Source: Tigriopus japonicus (Eukaryota > Arthropoda > Copepoda > Harpacticoida > Harpacticidae). Taken from it: a DNA stretch of 64,000 bases. The stretch is from NCBI GenBank assembly GCA_010645155.1, contig CM021317.1, forward strand, positions 1,637,077 to 1,701,076, read 5' to 3'. The notes below the pieces were generated by a model. It was not told the DNA's origin and did no database searches. It saw nothing but the letters and a program-made list of their open reading frames with translations. How positions within the stretch are numbered: position 1 is the first letter of the stretch; each line of letters starts with the position of its first letter. Below are positions 50,801-61,045 of the stretch, one piece after another. Both the position numbers and the translations under genes were made by a program.

Positions 50801-53800
50801 AATGAGATTCTGCCTAAACCCATTGTGATTCACTTGAGCTTTTTTAAGTTTCAGAAACCAGTCACCCTGCTGATGGGTTTCAATCCTTTCAAAGATTAAC
50901 CCATTGGAAAGAAAACTTTTCATTTATCACCCTAAAGCCCAACCTTGTTTCCAACATTGAATTGAATCTACACTTGCACAAAAATAAGAAGAAGGCGGTA
51001 AGTTGCACAGCAGACACGTAATTACAACTGAGCCAAAAAGAAGCCGTAAAATGAAGCTCCCATTGTCTCAAAATGGGGTTGAACCCGATCCAAGTGACAA
51101 GATCGTTTTGGGACAGGGTGGAAGTGTTTTCATCAAACTCTTGCAAAGGTGTTCATCAAACAAAATGTATCATTTTTCGTGTGCGTCCAATCCAGAGGAG
51201 ACCAACCAAGCTGAGGAAGGGCGAGGGGAGGATCGGGATCGATCGAGCGGTGTCACGAAAGCAGCTCCGGATCCCGGATTCATCACACCCCCCTCTCACC
51301 CTTCTTCGTCTTCTTCCACGACCTCTGCCCACAACTTACTTGCGCGACAGGGAGAGTATTCGGAATAGTCGGCGAAATTGTTTTTGGCCGTGTAACACGT
51401 GCCGATGGGTTCTCGACGGGCAAAGTTATGCGAGTACCAGATATACCTTGGAGCACACGCCTAGATAGATGGAGAGAAAGGGCCGCCGTTAGGATAGCTA
51501 GGGAAGGTCTAAACTGGGATACCTGATTCAACGCAAGGCCGATGGGCGCGAACTTCCGTGAAGTTCCGCCGGGTGGTGATACACATGCCCACCGGATCCA
51601 TGCGGTTCATAAAGATATAATAGATATAACGAGGAGCACATGCCTGCAAAAGAAGAATATGAGTGTGCTTATGGGGGCTGTAAAAAACATAAATTCATCC
51701 TCTATTCCTTGTTGCGGTGGCAAAGTTTGTTTCAACATTAGAGTAATGTTACCACATTCCTGATATTCCGCTAAATTTTCAAGAGCACGTTACGGTACAT
51801 TGAAAATTTAGATGGTAAACGAACTTTCTAAGTCATTCAAGAATTCTGAAATTCTTTTTGATTTTGAAAAAAAAGACCCCAGGTATGGTGAACTTGTTTT
51901 CAAATTCATTTAAAAAATGGATTACTTCTCTGGCTAGATGCAAATAGAGGTAGCATAAAAAATGTACTTGGAATCAAATTATTTGGCAGAATACATCAAG
52001 CTTCTGCAATGTTAAGTACAATTGCAATTTCTTATTTTGAGTGTAAGTAATCAAAAGTATCTTGAGATACAACTTTATAACTCGATTGCCGTTTCGACTT
52101 TGTCCACAACCTGTCAATAACAAAAATCTGATAAAGAGAAACTACTTGAAGACTGTCCATATTTTTGTTTATCAGATTGTCCAAATGAGAGGATTAATTC
52201 CAAGAGCATTTGAGAAACCGTTTTGCACCCAGTTGCTTCGGATTTCTAATGCAAAGGTTATTCGATTTCCATGGGCGATTATTGGGCAGATTATCAAGAA
52301 AGACGAAGCTCCCCAAGAAAAGAATCAGGCATTTTGGTCATCCTTTGCACGAGCACATTTTTTCATCAAACTAATGGAACACGAGGCTTGCTCTAAATCT
52401 AAATAAACAATTCTTCGTGCACTATTTTTGAGGCGACGCCCTCTTGCCCTATTTGAAAGTGTTCAGGGTTCTTTAATGCAAGAGAACACTTAGCTCACAT
52501 TTTCCGTCCTCCGCAGAGAAAAAAAAATAAAATTATACCGCCTAATTCTTCCCAGAATGACTAAACCACAAAGTATAAAAAGTAAACCGGGAACTTTATT
52601 TGCATTTTTGGGCTGAAAAACATTCAATTGTCCTTGAAAAGTAATTTGATTACTTTTTCATCCTCAAATTCAAGGAATTTTCAATCTCAATATATTAAAA
52701 TAATGTTCAAAAAGAGGGCAACAAATTTAGAGTGAAGTTTTCATGACCTCCTTTTAAACATGAAAAATACTTCTGTACTGTCACTTAGGCAATCGGTTTT
52801 CACTATTAAGGGCAGGAGATCTCTTTCATTGAAGAGCTTTCTCCCTCTTTGATCTTCCACAGCCGTTGCATGTGAGTCAAGTAATCACCTCCTATGTAGG
52901 CATTTGACACCAAATCTGAAACACGGACTCGCTCCAAAATGTGGACATATGGGACAATTCATGCAACAAGCTTCAAAGAGTTTTTCAGATTGAGATCAAC
53001 CCCTTTTAGTTGAAGCTCTTTTGAGATGAATCAAATGACAAGATAATCATTTGTAGACGAGATCTTGTAGAAATACTTAAAAAACAGATTGACCGTTTCA
53101 GACAAAAACATGTTGAATTTCGTCGATCCAATGTCATAACAAGATGTGTTTGATGGACGTGTCAATGCAAGATAACAAAACATTTTTGAGTAGTTCCAGA
53201 ATGAGACCAACACAATTTGAAACCCAAGTCACATTCAAATGGTTGCCTTGTTTATATCCAACATGAGATTTGTGCATTTTGGAAAAGGACTTGAACTTAA
53301 GCCCTCGTTTTCCTAGTTTCAAATTTCCCTTTGATCCCCGTTTCTTAATCTTTAAAATGAACGAGATCTTTGCCCGAGATCAAATATTCGAGGAAAAACG
53401 TCCTAAAATTTGAATCTTTGACTTAATCATCGTTCATCTTTTAGTGTCCAGAAAACCCAGAGACCTTGCATTTGTTTAAAACAGTGATAAGTAGGGACGG
53501 GCAAATAGTGTAAAAAGATTTTTGGTAACATAAACCCATTTTTCTGCACTTTTGCACTTTTCACCTTTATTTGCACTTTTTATTTACGTTTTTGGCCAAA
53601 ATTGACAAATTGTTAAGAAAATGTAGTGGCTTTTGAAGGAATTTTTAGTCTCAAGATCAAATTTTGAACTAGTCGAAAAAAGCTTGCATTTGCAATCAAC
53701 CATTCTTAGCACCTTGAAGAAATGTGTGCATTTCAGACGCAAACCTCACACTTTATTCACCATCTTGGCTTTAACCAAAACATCCTGTTTACTAAACTAA

Positions 53801-56800
53801 AGATTAGACAAAAGAATCTCATTGCATGCAACCAACAAATAGCAAACCTAAAGAAGCTTATGTTATGGCAATGGAAGGATCTACAAATAATATAGATTGC
53901 AGAATTAGGTTTCCTGCCTACAAAGATCGCTATTTCTAAAAAAGGCCGTTATAAACTTAAAATCATCAGGCTAAGGATACATCATGTAGCAATACACATT
54001 GTTTAATTGACTTGGAGATATTACTTTTAAGTGCCAAAAGTATTTGAGAACAGTTTTGATGTGATGAGACAATGAATGCCACATTTGAAATTGAGTTCTG
54101 GTAATTAGGCCATGGGCCAAATATTGAAGTAATGTCACTAAAAACATGCTTAAAACACATTTATGACTATTTTCTTTGATGCAATTGTTAGGCACACGTG
54201 GGTATTTTTCTGTTCAATTTTCACTGTCTATTTTTGAACAACTTGAAGGACGAAAACGGAGTGATGTAAAGCCATATAAAACAATTGCCAAATATATTTC
54301 GACAATATTTTAGGTACATACTTCCACGAGACTACCTTAGGAATGAAAATTTCAGAAGATTGTTGACTAGAGTATTTTTCATGACTTTACATCCTTTTTG
54401 CTAGTCACCTAATTAATAGAACTCTATTACTTGTGCGGCATTGTCGCTTCACCTCAAACTAGTCTCAAATGTCTTTAGAACTTGTAAATGACTCCTCCTG
54501 CTCAATTAGGAGCCGTGGGTACTCCATGAATGACTTTTTAAGTCCAAATGCAAATTATTTGCTCTTTTTGACATTTATTTGCACTTTTTTCACATTTGTT
54601 TGCTCTTTTTTCGACATTTATTTGCCCTTTTTTGACATTTATTTGCACTTTCAACATTTTTCTGCACTTTGTTTTGCACTTTTGGGCACAATTTTTTGCA
54701 ACTTTTGGTAACTAAAAGGGTAAGATTATTTGCACTTTCTGCCCGTCCCTAGTGATAAGAATTTAATTCTTTGGGTTTGCATTTTTCTGACTTGTTTCTT
54801 ATGAGGAATAATGGCTAATTCCAGGTTGGTGAGTATTCTGGCCTCTGTTACCGAACCAGGGTATGATTTTTTATTATATTTTTGTATATAGTATAATATT
54901 GATGATTTATAAAACTTTGTTTTTATGCACTTTTGGACCCTTTTATCCGGTCTCTTGCAGCTAATTAATGAAATAAAATAATGAAAGTTACCAAAATGTA
55001 GACAAAAGACATCAGATCTCAACTTCATTGTAACGCACACGTTCCTTAAGACGGTCAGAGTGCTTTTGATGTCACAATGGAGTCCACAAAAGAATTAGAA
55101 TCCATCAATAGCTAATCCTGTTGTGCCAGTAGGTCGTACTTTATAGATAAAACTCACCAGAATTATTCCATCTTCGCCCGAGGATTGGACTAAGGATCCG
55201 AACCATTGACCTGATTTCTTCTCGTATTGCTCACCAGTCGGAGCCAACGTGTTACCTAAAATAAATGCGAGTTATTTAAAAGATTATGCTTTGAAATTCT
55301 CAGAGCACTTTGGTAAAAGAGTGAGCAATCTGATGTCGTTGCACTAAAATTGGACGTCATGGCTCAGAAACATTTTTACCTACATGGTCCTTTAACAAAC
55401 AGCTGACAAGGAGGTCGCCGTACTAATACAGACAAAAGTGTGATCCATTTTCGAACTCCTCAGCTCAATATATACTGGCCGCTTAGGAATGGAAAATTTG
55501 TGTCATACAGCTCAGAGGTTGCATATACTTTATATTCGATTGTTTGCGCTAATAGCACTGGTTTGGTAAGCACTCTAAAGGCCGCATGTTAACGCACTTA
55601 ATTCAAAAGCGAGAGTATAGCAAAATCAAGTCGAATTAGTATTCATCGAGTATATACTCTCCCTAGCTGCTGCGTTTCAAACACAGGATCCGGAGTTATC
55701 TCGAGTATATACTTGAGGCCGGTTAATCTGACTTGATTTTGGTGTGCTCTCGCTTTTGAATTAGGTGCGTTAACATGCGGCCTTAAATGTGTCAAATGTG
55801 GACCGCCAATTACAAAGTTCCGCCAATTTTGGCTGACAACAATGCAAAGAATTGGTTCATCAATCGGCTCAATCTCGTTTTTCAACGTGTACCCAAAAAA
55901 GTCTGGGTTTCTTAAGTTGAGAACTCGAAAATTTGCGTCCAAGAATTTCAGTCTAGACTCCAATAAGCGGATAATAATAGGAAAGAGTAGATTATGATAC
56001 ATATGTCAACCAAATACTAGTTTGTCCCATCGATTGGAGTCGAAATCGGTAAATAATGACTTGATCTCGGTCTTTTGTCAACTTCTGTTTCAGATGTTTG
56101 GAGATCTCGAAAAATAACGAAAGGTCGGATGTTTCATATACTCGAACGCGGTGTTTTTTTAAGCCGGAGAAGTCATTTTTTCAAATTCTGAAGACTTCTG
56201 AAACCAGTTTTGAAGTTAAAAAGTATGTCCACAAAACGATGTCAAGAAGTTTGTGTTTGCTTGCCGTAAGAGGCCGTTAACTGTTGGTTGATCAGGGATC
56301 GTCGATATTTATCAAGAATATTTTTGAACGCGTGGTAAACATTTTGAGATGTAACGGTAAATTTTCGTAAATCTTTTGATGTAATGACTCCAAATGAATT
56401 GAATTGCACCTTGTTTTTTTGGAGAAACTCGTCTTTGAATTAGGTACGTGTGGAACTTTAGCTTACCCGCCTGTGCGATTGTGTTGTACAAATCACAAGG
56501 TTATGGAGTAGTTTTTTCATGTAAATCAAAAGAAAACTTTCTCTTCGGCTTTATACATTGGGCATTTTCAATTTTATAGTCGCTCTCAGAAGTTTAGGTT
56601 CGTCATATCTTCTTTATTCCAAGTGAACGCTCTCTGGACTTGCTCCATTTTGGTCCTTAGTTTCGACGTTGTATGAATTAAAAGGTTGCAGTATTCTAGC
56701 CTTGATATTTCTAATAACTTAAACAATACCTTCATTGTGCTTTTATTAAAGTTTATTAAAATTTAAGGAAAATACGCATTAGCCTGCTTCAGAATTTCAA

Positions 56801-59800
56801 TGTTAACCGAAACCTTACTTAACCTTGGCAATCGATTACACATATCAACTGTCCTCCTTGGATATAAAAAATGGTATTGTTAAATGATATTTATTCATCG
56901 ATAGTGTTTTAGTTAGCCATTAGCCTCAACAACATTGGAAACAAAGCTATGGACAGATTAAATTCATTCAACTTGTAATTCCGACTCGATTTGATCTTTG
57001 CAATTAAAAATTTGACAGAAGAATGTAAATGATTGGTTAGATTAAGACAGAAACTCTTTTTCCTACTTTTGGGTTGTCTTTCTTTACGAGGAATCTTCGT
57101 TCCCAAATAAACAGGAAGAGGGGTGAACAAAAGCAATTAGGATTAAGAAGATTTACTTTTCGTCTCTAACCCACGAACACCAAGCAACCCAAATCACCTA
57201 GGAACTAGTCCAGGACCAAACAGTTGTCCTTGTCCGTATCCAGGGCCAATAAATAAGTAGTATGTTCCGCCAAAAGAATGCAATTTGGCGTCTCTATTCA
57301 CATTGGAGTATGATGATGCGGCAACTGATGCCCGAGGTTTCTCTCGCATTCTGGTACTATGTACATAATAGAATGGTCGGATCTCAATTAGTAATCCAAC
57401 TTTCACCTTTGCATGTTCCATGAGTCCCAGCTCGCTCAACGTTGACCACTCAATTATCAAGTCCCCACCAATTAGAGGGCCAACCATTCCTCAATTCCAA
57501 CCTACCAAGCAAGCAAGCAAGCACTAAATCCACCCTGGGTGTCGTTCAAAGAGATCTCTTCCGGCATTGCGTGAGAGAACAATCATTATATGGACTTTAC
57601 CCAACCAAAGAAATCAAACGAAGAGTGTGGAGTCAAAGCTGGATATAAGAATATTATCGGCCGACAACAAAATAATTGTTACATTGAGAAGCAATTTTAA
57701 ATCAAGAGACCTAAGGTTATTTGTTGAGGGCATTTGGAAAGATAGTAATGAAATACGCAATGGAAATAACCGCGCTCTAGCAAAGTTTCAAAAGAAAAGC
57801 TAGGTTTTTCAATCGCAAAAACGCAGCTTATGGACTAAGACTGTACTCTACCATGGCTATTTTTACCTTTTCACTCTATGCTTCTACTACTGATCTTTAA
57901 TTGTACTGAATGCAAATTTCGGTCTGCATTCCTTTACTATCAGATATTCTAATACAAAATACTTATTTCCAGTTTTAATCATTTATGAAGGAAAAAACCT
58001 CAGGGGTTTGCAATTTTTGGTGGCTGACTGAAAGAAGATAAAAAAAAGTTTAAGATACTTCTCAAATGTCCAAATAACCGATTGATTTGAAAGTTAAACA
58101 TTTTTGATGTCTGTTTTGGAAATAAGATTTTTGTCATATCAGAGAATGTCTCGAACTAAATTCATATATTGTACAACGTTATACGATTCCATGAATATAG
58201 CATCATTTGGGAGGCGAATGTACATACAGGGGGATTTGTTCATCCTTCAGAAGACAAGTTCTTCCTTCAAATTTGGAAACGATTTCTGAACTTTTCCGCA
58301 TAATCGTTCCCTGGAAAGTTTCATCCTGCATTCTCAAAGATCCTCTTTCCTTCTTCCTCTCTTTCGCTCTCGCCGTCGTTTTGCTATGTGTATATCTTAG
58401 CGGTTAAACCGTGCAGAAGGGTGATTTTTATTTTACAACTCTATTTTCATTCTTTAACAACCGTTCATTTTCTTTCTTTGGTTCGCCTTTTCACTCACTC
58501 ACTCGCTCATGATTGAGTTCTCAATACCTTGCGTTCCTCTCACTCAAGTTACGAACGAAGAACCCAACAAAATTGAGCAGCTAGAGCACCACAGCCAGCT
58601 ATGTGGCTAACTCTGCCATTCGCTCTCTATAAACAGGATGGACGGGAAAAACTAAATTGTCCCCTTCGGGTGTGCCCAAATTTAACGCTCTCACACGTCC
58701 ACCAACTACACCTGTAATTTGTTTTGTACCCAGCCCTCAGTGTGAGTCAGGTACACTTGTTACAAGACGTTCGAGATTTTCATTCCTGGTAAAAGAGTTG
58801 AAAGTGTTTCTCCTTAGAAGCGATTCCTCTTGATCTCTTCATCACGGTTCAAGACATAAATGGACTACTAAACCCATGGAAAGAACGTCTTCTCTAATTT
58901 GTTTAGAGAGATCAAAGTAGAGGTCTAGGAGAAATGACACTCTGAAATGATTCGGGATTCACCAAACCTGCACCATGTGTGCAATGGGAACTGATGTTGG
59001 AAACATTTAGTTACGTGATTCAAAACTGGACTTTGCGATTTTAGTGGATGGTCATTGGCGAAATTGTTCATTCAACTGCTTTGCTTGTGCAAGAGCAATG
59101 CATGATGAATCAAGCAATTTGGCACCCTTGCTGCCTAACTGATGAAATGTTTCCAAAGCAAATCCCCACTATGTGAAGTGGAGTGACATTTCTCTACCTA
59201 GAACTTTAGATTGAAGTACAACAATCAAACATTCCGCAAGCCGTGTACATAATGTATCGTCGGATGAACCTGGCCATTAAGGGTTAAGCCCATGACAAAA
59301 GTAGTCCCTGAACGACTAAACTGCCAATGGTTGTGGATGGATGGTACAATGGTTTCACCTCCAATTTCAGATTCAAACCCGCACATTAGATTCATCTTGG
59401 GTTTCAGTTGAATAAGGGCTCGGAAAAGCGAGTAAAGGTTGATGGAATGAGCTTTGTTGATTGGCAAGCAAACTCTCCAAGGAGAAAGAAACAGAGAGAG
59501 ACAAAGACCCTTCAAGTTTGAGCTCAAAAGGAAGTTTGCAATTCTCCGCCATCAGGCATTCTTTACCCATACAAGGAAAATCTAATCAGAATTCAGACGA
59601 CGCAGGTGGAATTGAACGTTAGTTGTTGGTCATTCCTACTCCTCCTACTCTTCCTTCCATCTCTTCTTCTTTGTGAAATATGCAAGAAAGAACATTCCTG
59701 AGTGTTTGGTCGCTCAGATTAGCGAGATAGTCAGCTTTTTGTTGCTATATAAGGTAATAGTGTAATAGTTGCTCAGTAGTGTGCTCTTTAAGTGTGCTTT

Positions 59801-61045
59801 GAGTGCCAAAAAAGTTTTTATTGAAAGCTGTTTCTTTCACGCTTTTCTTGCCAAACGACGTTAGTGCTTATTTAATATATGTTTGAACATGTGTTACTCT
59901 TTAAGGGGTCTCTACTCAAAACCCTCTTACCTTTACCTTTACATTTTCTTACCTTAGTTGCCATTAAGTATCACTCCAAAATTCGGAAATCGGATTCGTT
60001 TGACAAGTTAAAGGTTTCTTTGGAGCATCATATTGAGATGAAATAATACAATTTGTTTTGCTTCTTCATTTATATTTTTCTAATAAAATTTATTACACAT
60101 TGGTGCTTCAGGTATCTTCAATAAAGGTAAAAAAAGAAATGAAACCAACATGGAATCGGCTTCTAAATTTGGGACTTGAATTTACTTTAAGGATTGTTTT
60201 TTATTATGCAACTCGTTACCTACAAACTGAACCTGACCAACCGTGTGTACCGGGTTGCCCAAAAGCGGCAAATTCAAATTCATTACATGACCAAATATTT
60301 TATTAGAACTGACACCCAAGACTGCAGGGAAATCATTCCCTAGTATCGGTTAAAAACCCGTGAACGAGCAACGAAAAAAAAACTCTGAGAAAACAGTTCA
60401 TAATGTTTTGACATCGCAATCCACAATTGGTCAAAATTCAAAGCAAAACCTGTTTTAAAAGTTCATTAATCAGGTATGACCTATACAAGGCTTAATTCAG
60501 AACCCTGGGCAAGAACGTTCTTGGATGAAATGAAAACGCATGGGTAACCTTTGGGCGTCCCTATCTGAACCGATCCACTCCCTTTGACGCAAAGATGACG
60601 TTACATTTATCCCTTCAGCCAGAAATTCACCTTTTTCATAAACGAAACTCCAGGGAAGATATCCTGAGCATGAACTCTTAAAAAATCCAAAGACAAGAGG
60701 TAACATCATCTTCAACTCACGAAAATCGCCAAGAAACCATTTCCCATTCAGTCTTTGATTCAATCTTAGTTTCCCCATTCCAATTCAAATTTATCACCCG
60801 TCATTTTTCCAAAAGGATCTTTGAATAGACACGACTAATTTACGGCCAGGATGTCTTTTTAATTCCAACGAGAAACCCCTTTGAACGTGTCTGTACTTCA
60901 TTCCGGAATCCGATTCAACGTACCATTAATATCAAAAGGAATTTGATCACAAGAGCCTGGCGCGTCCGGTTTGCATTTGTACACGGCGCCTCCTTTGGTC
61001 ACACCGGGCTGTCCAGATTCGGCAGTTGGGGCGCCCACTAGCAAC
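41899..61045 (-). CDS. Integrin alpha chain (PS2/RGD-binding type), 5' end beyond the window, with giant calf-2 insert
   Basis: Exons in transcript order: 61045-60924, 55255-55158, 51643-51523 or 51460-51340, 49383-49339, 48939-48878, 48719-48671, 48552-48484, 48256-48078, 48000-47794, 47731-47507, 47439-47272, 47206-47068, 46433-46079, 46018-45790, 45732-45613, 45536-45210, 45136-42606, 42547-42388, 42323-42231, 42165-42037, 41973-41899. All junctions are GT/AG and in phase; 1,833 residues plus stop. Propeller signatures run in order: LLVGAPTAESGQPG, GQWFGSLV, ACAPRY, VGAPGSWYWQGQVFS, DDSYLGYSV, then calcium loops GDGDNAD, DLNGDGLDD, NLNLDG and DLDQNKYPD. Thigh and calf domains follow, then furin site RVKR, a membrane helix WWVWLLAALGGLLLLALIIF and cytoplasmic CGFFKRKRP ending NRNGYH. 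Signal peptide and first blade-1 exon must lie right of 64000. It should pair with a beta chain at the cell surface as a matrix receptor. Confidence 0.97.
42606..45136 (-). CDS. Integrin exon encoding about 843 residues of Gly/Ser/Tyr/Gln-rich insert before the furin site
   Basis: One 2,531 bp exon starts in phase 0 after INPLYVK and ends in phase 2 at NKRTR, just before RVKR. In other integrins this calf-2 loop between conserved cysteines is short. The composition is dominated by G, S, Q, Y, N and T. I see no cysteine in its roughly 810-residue main part. Stretches such as GGYSSSSSSSYSASGGG recall silk or cuticle glue proteins. Four degenerate modules occur: SGWKLLDNGTYIRIYDG (about 44326-44398), SGWVLQPDGSYKKTQ with WSSWSSESS (44175-44262), SGWVLLDNGTYVRRTSAW (42981-43058) and TGWIRQPDGTMVRKSSSW (42770-42846). 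A related Trp-rich piece, KWVWSEEKNQWEWKES, lies at about 43580-43645. NGT sequons recur. The frame is unbroken and its splice phases fit, so it is a true part of the gene and not a transposon insertion. Confidence 0.95.
49339..49383 (-). CDS. Integrin 45 bp micro-exon, in-frame and potentially skippable
   Basis: Acceptor TTTCGCTCAG, donor GTAAGCAAG. It adds 15 residues (DVVQKNANGENVLVG) between PC of the alternative exon and KWGYHRQGSCQAG. In human alpha-V the matching inter-cysteine loop contains an Asp that contacts the Arg of RGD. The length is a multiple of three and flanking phases match, so skipping would leave the frame intact. Drosophila PS2 has an alternatively used exon in the propeller near the ligand site; equivalence to this one is inference. 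Confidence 0.85.
51340..51460 (-). CDS. Integrin alternative exon A (121 bp)
   Basis: Acceptor CTATCTAG, donor GTAAGTTG. It encodes ACAPRYIWYSHNFARR, then EPIGTCYTAKNNF and EYSPCRA, ending with one base of a split codon that the micro-exon completes. It is closer to the vertebrate pattern (ACAPxYxW, EPVGTC, EYAPCRS) than exon B and so is probably the ancestral form. Only 62 bases separate it from exon B. Confidence 0.93.
51523..51643 (-). CDS. Integrin alternative exon B (121 bp)
   Basis: Acceptor CTTTTGCAG, donor GTATCC. It encodes ACAPRYIYYIFMNRM, then DPVGMC, RRNFTEV and RPCVES, ending with one base of a split codon. It is homologous to exon A in length, phase and framework residues (ACAPRYI, PxGxC, NF, PC). 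Unlike A it carries an NFT glycosylation sequon and is rich in Arg and Met. It comes first in the transcript. Confidence 0.92.
51644..55157. other. Integrin intron between GIIL exon and the alternative exons
   Basis: 3,514 bases containing a 1.26 kb hAT-like element (53492-54751). A plus-strand open frame of 114 codons at 52062-52406 has no recognisable domain and is not called. No third version of the alternative exon was found by searching for ACAPRY-like sequence on the minus strand. Confidence 0.65.
53492..54751 (-). mobile_element. Non-autonomous hAT-like element, copy 2, with perfect 8 bp target duplication
   Basis: The ends are TAGGGACGGGCAAATAGTGT and GCACTTTCTGCCCGTCCCTA. Both flanks read GTGATAAG (53484-53491 and 54752-54759), a perfect 8 bp duplication fitting the hAT preference nTnnnnAn. 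Length is 1,260 bp. It is the inverted relative of 6460-7798 and carries a shorter internal array of GACATTTATTTGC-type units at about 54545-54660. There is no transposase frame. Confidence 0.92.
55256..60923. other. Integrin intron between first visible and second visible exons (5.7 kb)
   Basis: It contains the MITE at 55578-55784. Several open frames of 60-100 codons occur (57194-57487 and 59225-59527 on the minus strand), but none continues the integrin in phase with splice sites. No separate gene is supported. Confidence 0.65.
55578..55784. mobile_element. Intact MITE, 207 bp, about 55 bp terminal inverted repeats
   Basis: The left end AAGGCCGCATGTTAACGCAC TTAATTCAAAAGCGAGAG answers the right end CTCTCGCTTTTGAATTAGGT GCGTTAACATGCGGCCTT. 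The centre holds ACTCTCCCTAGCTGCTGCGT TTCAAACACAGG. It is the same family as the interrupted copy at 25116-25837. No clear target duplication was seen; the site is AT-rich. Confidence 0.88.

Noticed and set aside
52062..52406. Plus-strand open frame of 114 codons in an integrin intron
   Set aside because: No recognisable domain, no nearby partner exon and AT-driven composition. Chance open frame is likely.
57194..57487. Minus-strand frame ending YLFIGPGYGQGQLFGPG, resembling the integrin VGAPGSWYWQGQVFS motif
   Set aside because: It lies between exons that already join in phase, is out of order relative to the propeller, ends at a stop and has no suitable splice sites. The similarity is short and probably chance.
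59225..59570. Two overlapping minus-strand frames of 65-100 codons
   Set aside because: They contradict each other in frame, lack motifs and lie in an integrin intron.
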